Positions 1-12,745 are shown, counted from the first letter of the stretch. The stretch: 64,000 nucleotides of DNA from Gnetum montanum (GCA_015680685.1 MNCI01003602.1:608105-672104); one strand, 5' to 3'. Notes: generated from the letters alone by a model not told the origin. Numbers and translations are program-made.

Positions 1-759
1 GCGTAGAGAGTTAGTGTAGAGGGCTTCTAGAGCGTAGAGCGTATACTGTTCATAGCCTAAGTTGTTTGCAGCGTAATCTGTTTTGTCAGTGCACAGCGTA
101 AACGATTTTACCACCATGAAGTGTAGATGATTTTATCAGCGTAGATGACTTTCACAGTGTGTACGCTGACTGTTTTCGCAGCCTATACACTGGGGGTTTC
201 CATGGTGTATACGCTGATGATTTTTGAAGCGTATATGATGAGCGTAAACAATTAATTCTTTTCAAGTGGGGTACAACATAGACACGTTTTCATGGCGTAT
301 GGTGTGAACTATTTTCAGCATAAACTTATTTGCATAGAATTCAGCGTAAGCTGTTTGCATGGTGTATACGCTGGCAGTCTTCATGGCGTATATGCTAACT
401 GTTTACCATGGCGTATATGCTGACTGTTAAGGGTTTCATAGTGTATATGCTGATGATTTTCTATAGCGTATACACTGAGCGTGAACAGTTTGTAATTTTT
501 TTCTAAGTGTATAGCGTAGACCTATTTTCAGGGCGAGGACTGTTTTCACAGCGTAAACTAGTTTTACAGCATATACGCCCAGCGTATATGCCGAGCGTAA
601 ACAGTTTTGATAGCGTATACACTGAGCATATACGTTGAGCATATACACCGAGCGTAAACAGTTAGCAATTTTTCTAAGTGTCGGCCTATAATGTGAGATT
701 TTGTTCTTCATCGCATTTTCCTGCATGGCTGATTTATCGTGGCATTCGGTTGCTTGTAG
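1..759. repeat. AGCGTA/TACGCT repeat field, probably intron 1 of the element D antisense gene
   Basis: No coding region is credible here. The stretch is packed with degenerate copies of AGCGTATACGCTG and its halves (AGCGTAAAC, GCGTATACACTG). The same words fill the D leader (8084-8842) and D LTR. In copies A and C the corresponding place between exon 1 and exon 2 of the antisense gene is an intron with only a few such words, so I read this as intron 1 enlarged by repeat growth. The acceptor is GCTTGTAG ending at 759. Confidence 0.55.
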
Positions 760-3700
760 GGACACTAAGCCTTTTCTCTTGGTTGTTGAACTCGTTGGGG
801 TACTAACGTGGTTTGGTCTCATTGAGGCCAATGAACCTACCCTGGATTTGACTATTGACAACAATGGGGTCTAGTTCAGAGAAGGGGTGTGTGAATTCCT
901 AGCCTTCATGCTGGACAGTTTTAAAGTGGTGGTCTGGTCGCATCCAAGTGAACTGGCAGCATGGAGCATGCTTGAGGCCATGTTGTTGGGAGCCTCAGAG
1001 GATGTCACGGTGTTCATGGAAGACATTGAAGAGGGGCTGCTCATAATTGAGGATGGTTCTTCCAGTGGGCCTAGGTCCACACGCCCGTTAGTGCGCATGT
1101 GTGCTCAATTGCCACGAGGGTAGGACTATCTCAACAACACCCTGTTTTTAGCCACGTGCATGCACATGTTGTTCCAGAACCCCCTCCTAGCACAGTGTAC
1201 CGGGTGGATAAGTAGGACCGTTTAAGTTTGTTTTTTTATTTTTGCCGTTTGGCATTTTCTTCTATTTTAATATCCGTTTGTTTGTAGGCCTAAAGTTAAC
1301 CCAGAAGGAACATGCGTTGAGGATGATGGGCTCGCACTAGCTCGTACTGCTCTAGAGACCTTTATGGCAGGTCCCACCCTTTGTGGAGCTATATTAGCTC
1401 AAACTAAGGGTAATATCATCCACTTCCACAAACGGTTCTCTACAGCGTTTGCAATGTGCCAAGCTCGTGGATGGTTGCATGAAGATTGGTTGCATAAGGG
1501 ACCAATCTTTCCTCATGACTCTGACTTGGGTAGCACATCTAAGTCCACAACCGAAGGTAAATGATAATATTTTCTAGATGTGTTAATGTGTTTGTTCAAC
1601 TGTCAGGGGGTTATACTGATATAATGATTTCGAATTATATCTACAGTTGATGTTCCTCCTGGTGGAGACCCTATCGCAACCGGACGAACTAAGACTACCT
1701 TATCAATGAAGTTCGGGGAGCTTAGCAAGGCTCAAAAATGGTTGCGCACTCGTGCTCCACCATCCATCGTTCATTGTTTAGATGATGCTAGCCTTATGGA
1801 GCTCTTCACGACCCTGAGACCTGATGTATCAATAGCAGAAATGATCGGGATCATGGATTCCTTCAACGAGTCTGTCTCTTACTACAACACCTGGATTAAG
1901 GATGTTAAGATAGTTTTCCATCTATCGCCTGAATTCTTTTTGAACCTATTTGGTGTACCGGTGGATGGTATAAATGTAGTTTTAGACAGGGCTCATAAAG
2001 AGCTCCATACGGTTCGTGAATTAGAGGACTAGTTGGGTGTTGCCAAGGGTGCCAAGGGATTCCCTATGCAGGGGAAGGCAAAGGTTGAGGAGGTGAATGA
2101 ATTATATCCTTTGTTTAGGGCACAGGTATTTCCTAAATCCCTTTCCTAGATGCGGAGTCTTGGGGTCGAAGCTGTACGTATTATGCGAATTGTCCTAGAA
2201 ATCAGAATGCATTATAACTGGGCCCAATTTTTGTTGTCAGGTTTGCACAAAGAGATAGTGCGATTGCGCTCGAATGTCGAGGCGCAGTCTCACTTTAATT
2301 TCATCTTCTTTACTGGTTATCTTCATCGCTTAGCCAAGTTCCTGGTAGTTTGTGCGGACAACAAGTATGTTCTACGGGATCGAGGTCAATTATCCCACCC
2401 GTGGATCAACCAATTGTTTGAAACAACCAAGTCCCAAGATGTGCCTGAGGGAATTGATGAATATGTATCTATCACGACAGGGGGATCATCTGGTACCTCA
2501 ATCCACACACATGATAGTGTGGGGTTGGAACTAGATGATGTGCCTTATACTGCGAAAAGATCAGAATGGGTCATCAAAGAAACCATTGGCAAGGCCAAGT
2601 CAAAGCTGACAAAGCATGAACGTTCAACCGAGGAGGCCTCAAGGGTGGACGAGCCATGGGTTAAGCGTATATGGTTCAAGATGGCCCAAGGTAAGTAAAC
2701 TTAGTACACTTTTTGCTCTATGGTTTTTGTCCTATTCATAATTTGTACTTTGACCACTTACATGCTACTGATGTTTTCAGACTTGATTCAAGAAGTGAGG
2801 AGGCAGGAATTAGAGACAATCATTGAAGAGGAGGCTAACACAGAGCTAAATACTGAGGAGGAAGACGTGGAGAAAGATCAGGGAGGAGGAATGGAAGAGC
2901 TAAGGGAAGACACCACATAAACTGAGTTGGTAGATGACCAGAGTGGTGTCTATGAAATGTTCAGCAGCTTCCTTAATGGAAAGCTAGACTTAGGTGAACC
3001 CCCAGAAGGGGACAAAGAACATGGTATGTTTTCTTTTATTTCATTATTGGTGCTTTGTGAGCCATTGTCTCTATGATATATTACTTTTTATTTTTATATC
3101 GATTCCAAACGAAGGTAGTGAAACCAAAACGATGTGGTTGGATGTGCCCATGAAAACGGTTCCCCCTGAAAGGACCATGGAGGTTAGTCTGTTTCGCACT
3201 TGTGGGCCATTTACTTGGACAGAGATGCCAAGTAAAATGGATTTTGTGGCTGGTATTGTTGAGGAAGTTGTTGAACGAATCCAGGAAGCCCACCCTAAGA
3301 TAGGTATATATGTTTCAAGTTGTTTGCAGCTTTAGAGTTTCACATCTCGTTTTTGTCATTTTAGCGTTTGTTCTTTTCGTGTGCATAGGTGGCAAACTAA
3401 GGTGGGATCCTTTTGAAATAGTTAGCATAGAAAGTTTACCCACATTATCCCCAGAAGTTGAGCAGGTGCCAAGGCCAATTTATGAGGAAGTGGCAGAGGG
3501 TCTCGTTCACAACACCAAATTGCTATGGACCTGTAGGCGTTCCATCGAACAGTTGTGGTTGCAGATTCAAACAAAGGAGAAGGAATTTTTCAAGTTGTCA
3601 GTTGAGTGTGACGATCTCAAGGCTCGGTATGAGTTTACCTCTAATAAACTAAGTGGTGATCACTCTTGGCGAACTTCCGAGTTGACGTATACTAGATACT

Positions 3701-4182
3701 GGAACCTACTCAATCGCCACACGTCACTGACAAAGAGACTAGTAGAGCGTAAGGCTCAAATAGATCTATTGAACCTCAAGTGTCAAGATTGGAAAGCTTT
3801 CACTTCCAAGGTATGCAAATGGGATCAGGATGAAAAGAACCACAAACATCATTATAAGAAATCATTGAAAGAAGTGTCCACTGAAAAGCATCAACTAGAA
3901 ATGTTTGTGGAGGGTCTGGGTCTATGCTCTACTTTTGATACCTTTGCTCAAAACACAACTGTTGAGATGGAATCACCTACAAGGGTAATCACAACTGCTT
4001 CTAGGGAGGTATCTATGGGTGAATTCCCTCTAAAGCATCCTACCTGGCCAACTGTTGACAAGGGGAAGGCCTTGGCAGATGTTGACCTAGGCTTTGATGG
4101 AACCGATTGGACCAGTGTCTCTGAACCGATTGGACCAGTTGTTGTTCATTTACGTCACATTGTTTGGGCTCTTCAAGCTTAA
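760..4182 (+). pseudogene. Antisense gene, copy D: FCP1-like pseudophosphatase / mobile-domain / coiled-coil protein
   Basis: Opposite-strand gene carried by element D; exon 1 is outside the window. Inferred exons are 760-1207, 1288-1556, 1647-2690, 2781-3023, 3115-3303 and 3389-4182, with GT-AG borders except exon 2, whose donor is AT (ATAAGT at 1208). Exon 2 matches an FCP1/NIF (HAD-family) phosphatase layout: KPFLLVVELVGVL, where the nucleophile Asp is Glu, then EFLAFMLDSFKVVVWSHP. Exon 4 contains FFLNLFGVPVDG and a long helical part. Exon 5 is Glu-rich. Exon 7 is a 264-residue helical region. Internal stops at 870, 1123, 2032 and 2148 break it. The last exon lacks the acidic/His tail of the other copies and ends with a different 30-residue tail, one base from the stop of the opposing protease. 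Exon boundaries come from comparison with copies A, B and C; function is inferred. Confidence 0.6.
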
Positions 4183-4183
4183 C

Positions 4184-5171
4184 CTATGAGCCTTGGTCTG
4201 TGTCTATGTACGATGAGATGATGAGTGTGGCAGCCTCCCCATGTATGACAATTTCGCCACCTTCATAAGGTAGATGAATCTCTTGGTGTATAGGGGATGA
4301 GATCGCTTTCAGTTGGGCTAACCAGGGCCTTCCTAATATTATGTTGAATCCTAGCATCTCATCGATTACTACGAAGTCGATAGATGTGGGGAATTGGTCT
4401 CCTACTATGAAGTCTAAGATCACAGTGCCTTTAACTTTCACGCATGACCCGCTGAATGATTTCAAGCATATGGTGGTAGTTGGTCTGATTAGCTCTGTGA
4501 GCCCAAGTTGTTCTATGATGGGACATGGGACTACATTTGTGGCAGCTCCATCATCTATGTGGACCTTATGTATCTGGAATTGGTTTATTCTTATTGTTAT
4601 AAACATAGGGGATGTTGTTATCTCCCCTGTTTTCTTATCCACCTTGATGTTATCGTTATGGAAACTTAATGGTTTGGAAGTTGACCCTTGGGGCAAGTAC
4701 ATTACTGCATGAATCGAAGGTTCATTTGGAGGTAAGTCCTCGCTCACCGGGATAGATGTTAACATGCACACTAAAGCTTCATGATGTGTTTGAGATGTTA
4801 AAACTAGGTCATATAAGTTTAGTGAAGTATTCTTTTGTTTGAGTGCTTGTGTGACCTATGTTAGGGCTATTGCTAGGTCTCTACTATTGGGTGCATGTTT
4901 ATCGGCGGTGACTTGATCCATTGGGCCCAACAGTTTTATTTTGTGCATCGTTGGTTTATCATTTTTTTGGAATTGTTGATTCGGGCATGTCATGTTTTCT
5001 GGATGATTCCCCCTCATGGCCTGTATTTGGTTTCTCGTTAGGTTGTGCCATGGGCATCACATTTAATGGAGCAAGTTTAGGAGGTCCTAAGGCTAGCCGT
5101 TGACGCTCCTTTTCCAAGCGTTCACATGTAAGCCTATCTGCTAAGCGTTCTCGTGTGTGACATGGGGGCAC
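4184..5171 (-). CDS. Element D aspartic protease (retropepsin) region
   Basis: Minus-strand frame open from 4771 to 4184 (195 residues), preceded by a charged linker (5171-4959) in another frame. The protease is the polyprotein-processing enzyme of the retrotransposon. The active-site segment is VHIDDGAATNVVP, the flap region follows, and the C-terminal signature NIILGRPWLAQLKAISSPIHQ is typical of Tat/Ogre-type plant elements. The segment itself is unbroken, unlike gag upstream. Its TAG stop (4186-4184) is one base from the TAA of the convergent antisense gene (4180-4182). The conserved tail ending near SPRPYASP in A and B is absent, so a deletion has joined protease directly to the antisense gene. 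Confidence 0.85.
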
Positions 5172-8083
5172 AGTTGGTTTTGAGGCCTCAGGTTGCCTTG
5201 GGATTCGTACTACGTATGGAGTCGGATGGGGTTGTGGTTGGATAGTCGCTTGCGATTGGGTGCCAGACTAGCTAGGCACCTTGATGAAATAGGGGCTTGG
5301 TTTATTTTGTGTCTGGGAATTAGAGGATTGGGATCACTAGGATGTTCGGGTGTCCTAACGACATATGGGGTTGGTTTAGGCAGAGGTTGGACCTCCGCTG
5401 TTGTGACCGCGGGTGGCACTCAGACTATGAAAGGGGTAGGCTGAGTAGGAGGTTTTGGTGAGTTTGAGGTGGTGACAACAGGAGGTACACGTACCACGTA
5501 TGATTTTTTACGGGTCAGGGTGTTAGAAGCTGCCATGGCAGGGGGTACGCAGATAACATTTGTTTACTGCAGGGCGTATGATGATTGAGGCATGGATGTT
5601 GATGCAGTGGGAGGAATACATACTACAAAGGGCCTGTTAGGTGTTTGTTTTTCATGGTCAAAGTAGACAGTGTTAATGCTCAGTGTTTCAGGTTCGTTAT
5701 CTAGGTAGATTGTGTTAATAACATACGGTGCCTCTTTGGTATTCATAGGGTCTTTATACACACCCATAGCCTTGTTCTACGGTTGGACCGGGTTGGCCTC
5801 ATCAAAAGTGATTTGACCTCCATCGATCATTCGTTGTATGTCTTGTTTCAGAGTAAAACAGTAATCTGTGCCATGTCCATTACGTTGGTGATAATTGTAG
5901 AAGAGATCCATTCTAAAACCTTTTGGTATTGGGGGTTCATCCGGCGTTGCTAAGCTTGGCTTCTGAACCAATTGACAGAACTAGTCATGTCTCTAGATCA
6001 CTGCCAGGTACAACTGTTTATGTTTCATTAATCCAACCCTCAGGATTTGATTGAATAGCTGGGATGGATTCATAGGTAGTGACGTATATTGGGAGGGTTC
6101 TTTCCTCTCAAAGTTTCTCGTACAGTTTGGTGTTGGATTCTGTGATGAGGAGGATTCTGGTGCAGTCGCGAGAGTAGGTTTAGTATAATTAGTAGGGGCC
6201 ACCGGGAGTTTGTTTTGTTATGCCACATTTGCTTGCTGCGTTTCCGCTATCGCCGCTATAGTTGTTTTAGCCTTTTTTTTATCTTTCTTACTGTGTTGAT
6301 TTTTGAAGGCTAAATACGTAGGATCATGGCTATTTTGGGCCACCTCCTCTATATTTTTAATTTGTACAAAGACTTGATTAAGGTTACACACATTGAGATA
6401 ATATAACTTGGATTTGAAAAAGTGGTTAACAGCCCCCTTTAGAATGGTGAGCAGATATGTCTGTGGGATTGGCTCATGGAGCTCATTGAGAGCAGTGCTC
6501 CACCTCTAGATGAATTTTTGCACGGGGTCTAGAGGTGCTTGTTTAACCTGTATAAGGCTATCAAGTGTCGCTTTAGGTTTCAAGTTATACTTAAACCTGG
6601 TCACGAATTAATGTAACAACTCTTCCAGGGAAAATATGGAATTTCTCGGTAAGGCCCGGTACCAATCAAGTGCTCTCCCTACGAGGGACATAGGGAACAC
6701 TCGCAAAATTGCATGGGGCCACGCTTGGACTAATGCATATTCTAGTCTAAATGTTATAAGGTAAGCATTGAGGTCTGTCTCCCCATTATATTTAGTTAAC
6801 GTAGGTAGTGATACACCTTTGGGTAAGGTTAGGGGCGGAACGGAAGAGCTGATGGGGTCATCGTGGTAAAATTTCACTACCTTCAACTCTCCGTCGGTAG
6901 CTGTTTTGAGGCGTTTAACCTCATCAGGTAGTTCCTGCATTAGTTTTTTAGAATCTGCCCAATCTCGAGTGCTAGGTGAGGTGGTAGCTTGGGGATGTTT
7001 TACGGTGTACATGTTAGATTGTTGAATAGTAGGTTGGAAGGCTGAAAGTTGTGTAGTTGGCGGTTGTACTTGTGGAATATTTATAGCGGGTGGTATCAGA
7101 GGCAGCATATTGTAGGCAGGGGGTTGCTGTTGTTATGGTTGTGTTTGGGGAATGTTGACCAGTGGAACTATGTGAGGTGGCATGTTGTAGTGAGGGAGTT
7201 GATGTGGTTGAGCACCCATTGCTACCCATTGCCCAGTCATGTTTTGTGTAGGAATCCCTTGAACTTGTTGAGTTACAGCGGTAAAAGGGGCTTCGTGAGT
7301 TTGGACCTAGGGGATATAATGGGTAGATGTAGATGCCGGTATCACATGTGGCATCCTGATCATGCGAGATGGGAAGGTTGCCCCTACATTATTTTTAGGG
7401 GGTTGCATCTATAAGAATGGGGGTGCCGTGGCTGCAGGAGGAATTGCGAGGGGAAGCATGTTGATTTGAACATCGGTTGGTGGAGGAATGGGGACGAGTG
7501 CGGCTACGTCTTGTTAAGGCGCATGCGCTTGCATGATGTTTAGTGGCTGGAGGGATGAAGTTTCACCTGTGAATGGATGAAACAGTGGGTTTATATAAGT
7601 TTGTGGGCTAAGGGTGTGGTATGAGTCTTCATGCTCAGATTGGGAAGCAAACTCATCTTCCTCTTCTGGTTGAGGATTTACTGCAGGTTGATCTAGCGAC
7701 TGGCTCCTTTGCAGGAGGATTTGTGTGATGACCTTAGAGTAAGGCTCTGGAACAGGGATGATATCGTATGGGAAAGGAATGAACTCTTGCCATCCCCTGT
7801 AGAAAAGTTCCTATTGCCTTTTAACTTTTATTTCAGCTCAGTCCACAGCTAGGTCGGCTTGTATTTTCATGCATATGAAGTTGTACTAGTCTTGACTTAT
7901 GATGTTAGATAATGGGTTCCTCCCTTGCAACCTAAGGGACTGGCGAGGCCCCACTGTGGATTGTATTGTGGGCTGTTGGACTGTGGGCTGTTGGATAGCC
8001 ATGGTGCCTACAATGTCGGTGACTTGGGTGGTTGTAGCGGTGGTGTTTACAGTGTTCATGATGAACAGTTGAGAATGTGGCAC
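5172..8083 (-). pseudogene. Element D gag, broken
   Basis: Capsid/nucleocapsid precursor of the element. From the right: an N-terminal segment (8083-7886) with the conserved RQSLRLQ motif, a long Pro/Gln/Thr-rich linker split over several frames (about 7900-6950), the Retrotrans_gag core with TKYNGETDLNAYLITFR and MSLVGRALDWYRALPR (6830-6608), the rest of the core in a second frame (6600-6330), and a knuckle-like stretch YHxxxxHxxxxC followed by LKQDIQRMIDGG (5950-5780). The usual first Cys is absent. A Pro-rich stretch (5760-5210) leads to protease. Multiple frame changes mean no intact protein. The start is likely at 8083 or 8059, by alignment with element A gag. Confidence 0.8.
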
Positions 8084-8842
8084 AGTGTAGGGATATGAAA
8101 TTGGTGCACTTAGTGCGGCGTAAACCTACGTTGGTGGCGTATAGCGTATAGACTGGGTTTTAGCGTATAGGCTTCAATGACCAGTGTATAGTGACAGCGT
8201 AGACAGCGTATAGGTATACGATGTATATTGTCAACGTAGAGAATCTACGACACAAAGCGTACAACGTATACGCTAAGTAGCGTATATAGCATCAGCATAC
8301 AACGTAAACGGGGTTACAACGTACAGAGTGTAGCATATATGGATGGTAGCGTGAATGAGTTTACAGCGTAGGATGTAGATAGAGTCAGCATATAGCGTAG
8401 ATGGGATCTACGACGTAGAGAGTGCAGCGTAAATTTAGCAGTTGCGTGTATGTCAACAGCGTAAACAGAGTTCTGTGTGCAGTGTAGACAAGGTCTACAG
8501 CATAAAGTGGGCAACATGTGTACTAGCAGCATACACAGAGTTCTGTGTGCAGCGTAGATAAGGTCTGCAGTGTAAAGCACGTAGCGTATATTCAGCAGCA
8601 TAGACGCTGAGGATTTTGTAAATAGAGTCAGCGTATGGTTGACAATGTAGATGCTGAGAGACTTATAGATGGTAAGTTTTAACGGAGCAGCGTAGACGCT
8701 CAACAACGTAGACGCTGGATAGTTTGTAGGTAGTAAGTGTTGAACTAAGCAGCGTAAACATTGGGAGGTTTGCAGAAATGGTCAGCGTGTACTCAACAGC
8801 GTAGACACTGAGAGCTCTGAAGCACAACAAGTTTTAGGCAGA
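8084..8842 (-). repeat. Element D 5' leader filled with AGCGTA-type repeats
   Basis: Untranslated leader between PBS and gag. It holds dozens of short GCGTA/TACGC words (AGCGTATAG, CAGCGTAGACGCT) and two longer near-repeats around AGTTCTGTGTGCAG (8470 and 8530). Open frames here (for example 8706-8314 minus) are translations of the repeat and look like low-complexity Tyr/Leu/Thr/Ala strings, so I do not call genes. Confidence 0.6.
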
Positions 8843-8861
8843 GGCCCTCCTTCTAGCACCA
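8843..8861 (-). other. Primer-binding site of element D
   Basis: On the minus strand TGGTGCTAGAAGGAGGGCC lies 5 bases inside the LTR. The same site lies 6 bases inside the LTRs of A and B with one to three changes. Position and conservation fit a tRNA primer-binding site; I do not identify the tRNA. Confidence 0.7.
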
Positions 8862-8866
8862 ATTTC

Positions 8867-10072
8867 TGTATCATCCAAAATCGTCTGTCTCCGGCTAGTA
8901 GGAAACAGAAACCGGGGGATCACCGGACACACATAGAAGACCCTACCTTCGCTTGAGGGCAAGCTGGAATTAACGAAGGCAGAGTACCTTGAATGGTCCA
9001 CACGCGGATTAGGCAAGGATTTCCCAAAATGTACACTGAGGTGCTATACACTGGGTTATATGTGAATGGCGTAACAGGCGTAAAACAGAGAGTAAACAGC
9101 GTAACTGATGCGAACAGAGTGTAAACATAAAAGAGTGCAAACAGAATACATGCAACAATTAATGCAAACTGTAATAGGTTTTAGGAAGAAAATGTAACAA
9201 TGGTATTGCAAAATGAGAGTTACAATGCACCAGTCTAATGCAGTTGTGGCTTTGACACAAGGTGGACGAAAAGCCCCAGTGGATGCAGGGATGACTGTGG
9301 GCTGGTTCACACTGTAGGCACAGCGTAGAGGTTGTATGCTCAGCGTACAGGATGGTCCAGCGTACAAGGTTTTCTGCTCTATTTCTTAGAGTCTCTACTT
9401 TCTGGTATGCCCCAAATTTTTTGCCAGCCCCCCTTGATCTAATGAAAAATTGGCACGTTGACCAGGTGCAAAAGTATAAAATTTACAAGTGTACAACATG
9501 TTACATCTGTTGGGCATATACGCTATATCTGGTGGGCGTATACACTGTGGATGCTGAGCGTATACGCTGGGCGTATACGCTGGTGGCTGCTGGGCGTGTA
9601 CTAAGTCTTGCTCTGCAGTGCTGTTTCCATGCCGTCTTCGGGGATTGCATGCCAGGCGTATATATTAGTCATACAAGCTGATTGTACTGGTGAGGTGTGT
9701 ATGCTGGGCATATACACTGGGTGTATCTGCTGTGAACATCGGGCTTATATGCTGAGAATGTCGGGCGTATACGCTATGGATATGAACTTGAGCGTAGCAT
9801 ATACACTGAGAATGTTGGGCGTATACGCTATGGATATGAACTTGAGCGTATATGCTGGGGGTATACGCTGAGAATGTAAACTTGGGCGTATACGCTATGG
9901 ATGTGAACTTGAGCGTAGCATATACACTGAGAATGCATACTTAGTGAAAATTAAGTATCTTGATCTCCAAAGTTGCCATGTTTGATACCAGATGTAGCCG
10001 TGGCCGTCTGTGTGTCGCAGGAACCTGTTTCTTGTTAGAAAAGTACTAAACTCAAAATTTTGTGGTGTTTCA
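8867..10072 (-). repeat. Element D 5' LTR (1206 bp)
   Basis: Starts TGTATCATCC and ends GTGTTTCA on the plus strand, the same end as the LTRs of A and B. Part of it resembles those LTRs (CCTTGAATGGTC near 8989; AAAATTTTGTGG near the end), but the middle (about 9510-9930) is a tandem array built on GCGTATACGCTATGGATATG, TGAACTTGAGCGTA and CATATACACTGAGAATG, with a period near 60 bp. It includes the perfect 12-base palindrome AGCGTATACGCT at 9557-9568. The right border is fixed by the immediate return to the element B exon at 10073. Confidence 0.75.
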
Positions 10073-12745
10073 ATTACGACCTACTTCCAGAATTCACCTG
10101 GCATTGTGTATTATGCAGGTGAGTAAGTGTTTCCATGGCATTATATGGTAACCATTATCTAAATTTGTGTCAAGTATAAACGATTGCGTACATTCTGTGA
10201 TGTAGGTTCTTCATCAATAGGGATGGTCTCCAAGGTGATACAGATACGTTGTCGATGGCCGAAACGGCCATAAAGGAGTTCACTTCTATTAGTAATGTAC
10301 GTGCTAGTGTTATGGGACAGATAGAACTTGAAATCTCACATTACCTTACTTGCTATGTAAAATTCTTCTCCAAGTGTAAAAGACTCAGATGGATGGATAA
10401 GGAGTGGACTTTGGATCGTCCTCTCACTGTTGCAGACGTGCAAGAGAAAATCCCACCATTTCCTTCACCCTTCAGACATGGTAAATTATGCTATGGTGGT
10501 TCATTGTACAATAGTACGAGATGCAAACAATGTATAAAAACATTTTTTTTCTATATTTTCTAAACCATTGTTTTACGTTTACAGTTAGGAAATCATGGGA
10601 GATCACAGTTATGGCTTCCGGGCGTGAAGTGAGCAGTCTCTTTTTTCATTATGGCGACATAAAAGAAGCAGAACGTTGGCTTAGTCATAGTGTGGCCCTA
10701 GTTGTATTAACCAATAACCTCCAGGAAGCTAGACTAATGGAGCTATTTTTGGTTGTAACCCTCGACGTCACTGCGGGTGAAATGTTAACCTTAGTTAACT
10801 CCTTCAGCGAAGAGGTCGAGCGTCTTTACCTGTGTGTGCGTAACGTGCACGTAAGTTTTGATATTGATGTTTGACTATTCGCTAACTTTTTTGGCATTTC
10901 CTTTGATGGCCTTCTATTAGAAGAAAATTCAAAGAGGAGTTCTAAGCACTAGAAGGAGATAGAGGAGTGGCTAGGGGTTAACAAAGAAGTGAAAGGAATC
11001 CCTGCTGACAAAATTGAGATGGAGGTGGCTCATACCATTTATCCCCTCTTCTGAGCCTGCGCCTTCCCTAAGTTGCTCTCCCAGGGAAGAATTCTTACAA
11101 TAGAGCAGGCTCAGATCATGTGGGAGGTCATGGAGGAGGGAACACGGTATAATTGGGCTAGCTACTTCACTGAAGGCCTGCAGGCTGAAATGATCAAGCT
11201 TTGCAAGAAGCTTGAGTCCTGCTTCAATGTGCATTTCTCCTTATTTATAGCTTGCTTTCGGCATTTTGCTGAATTCCTGGTGGTTCAAAGGGATGGAATC
11301 TGGGTGCAACAAGATCGTAACCAGATTTCCAAACCATGGATTTCCTAGGTTTTTGGCACTACCTGATCACAAGATCCCCCTGAAGGCATTGGGGATTCAC
11401 TTTTACTTACAACTAATAATTTGGCGGCACCTCGTACATGAGGCCAGGACAGCATGGATGGAGCACCTCCTTCTCACATTGGTAGTGTATTGAGGGAAAA
11501 AATCTTGGCAGAAGAAATAGTGAGTTCATCAGTCCAGCGGAAAAAACATCGTTCGACCGTGGAGTCTCTTGGTTTAACTGGTGCAGAGGAAAAGAGGCTG
11601 CAAATTAAATTTCACTGGAATGATCCCCTAGCTGGTAAGTAGAGAGATGTGTATTAAGTTTATACATGTATTACGCTGCGTATAGACGTGGCATCGTATC
11701 GCTATTGTAAGTGTTATGACTAACTATTTTTTAGTGGACAAAGGGAAAAATGTAGAAGAGTTCACCCCTGAAATAGGGGTAATAGTCATACAACATGAAG
11801 AAGGGGCCCCAATTTTGGAAAAGGAGGCCCTTGTTAGCAACGTAGGCGGCACACAAGTTCTTGTGCCTGAAGAAGAGATGGAAGTAGAGGATGCTGAAGT
11901 CCTTTCAGATGAGCTAGGCAGAGAGAAGCAACTTTTCACTGGTGAGTTTGACTTTTCCCTAGAGGGAAAACCTCACGTTACTACCCTTGAAGGTTTTGTT
12001 GAGTTGAGTTTTGCGTTATCGTAATGTCTCAATTGTCCTTTATGTCTATCATACTATGTCTAACCCATTTTTTTCACGTAATAGGCACTTATGACGTTGG
12101 CATCGTGCCCTTGTCAACGACACCAACTCAGCATTGGGGTGAGACCCCTGATAAATTTGCCTTTATGGAAGTCATTGCAAATGATATGATCAATCGTCTA
12201 GAGTGAATCAATCCTGAGATTAGTACGTGAATGTCATAATGCGGGGATTGTTGGAATTATGATATTGTATAATCTTTGTTGTGTCTAACTATTATTTTTA
12301 TGTTACAGGATCTTGCCTTAGATGGGATTCCAAAGAGCCTGTTGATTTAGACACCACCCCTAAACCTTCACCGGAGCTGACCGAAGTGCCACACAGCCTT
12401 TACGATGAAATGTGTAAATGTGTGTTATGCTCGATCCACTCTTTATGGGAGTGCCAGAATATCAGCGAAGATCTTTGGAAGAGGTTGCAGAAAGAAGAAA
12501 AGGAGAAGATGTTCCTAACTGATAGGGTTGAGGACCTGGAGTCTCAAAATGAATTTTTGCTAGCTCGGGAGGCCAATGATGAGAATTGGTGGACAACTGT
12601 AATTGACTACGCTTGTTATTGGATAATTGTCAAAAACAACATTCAAGCCAGCCGTGAGCTCATTGAGCAATGGATGCAAATGAATCTCCTAGCCCAGAAG
12701 AACCAAGACTAGAAGGATTTCAGTGCAATGGTCCAAGAATGGGGG
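10073..12745 (+). pseudogene. Antisense gene, copy B, 5' part (interrupted by elements D and A)
   Basis: Opposite-strand gene of element B. Its start is cut off by element D inside exon 2, and exon 7 is cut at 12745 by element A; the gene resumes at 30953. Exons: 10073-10122 (partial), 10206-10480, 10585-11634, 11735-11941, 12085-12222 and 12309-12745 (partial), all with GT-AG borders. Exon 3 is exactly 275 bp and exon 4 exactly 1050 bp, as in copy A. Exon 2/3 carry the end of the FCP1-like domain (the NPP block, then FFINRDG and a run to VQEKIPPFPSPF). Exon 4 reads NSFSEEVERLYLCVRNVHVS, then FGISFDG, then a conserved EGTRYNWASYFTEGLQAEM segment. Stops include TGA at about 10872, TAG at 10951, TGA at 11053 and TAG at 11347. 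Exon 7 is helical with a conserved SLWECQNISEDLWKRLQ. Confidence 0.65.

Larger units (their letters stand above)
1..10072 (-). mobile_element. Element D: Tat/Ogre-like LTR retrotransposon, truncated by window edge
   Basis: Minus-strand Ty3/gypsy element. Read from its 5' end (right) it has an LTR (8867-10072), a primer-binding site (8843-8861), a repeat-rich leader, gag, protease, and then an opposite-strand gene running to the left window edge. RT, integrase and the other LTR should lie left of the window. The right LTR ends in GTGTTTCA, and the next base resumes an exon of the gene carried by element B, so D is inserted in B. In D the protease and the opposite-strand gene are fused tail to tail without the spacer seen in A, B and C. 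The target duplication cannot be tested because the left end is missing. Confidence 0.8.

Noticed and set aside
436-864. 142-residue minus-strand frame
   Set aside because: It reads through AGCGTATACGCTG repeats and across exon 2 of antisense gene D; the translation is repetitive (SAYTLGVYA-like) and has no independent support.
8314-8706. 130-residue minus-strand frame in the element D leader
   Set aside because: Low-complexity translation of GCGTA repeats, no homologous frame in elements A, B or C.
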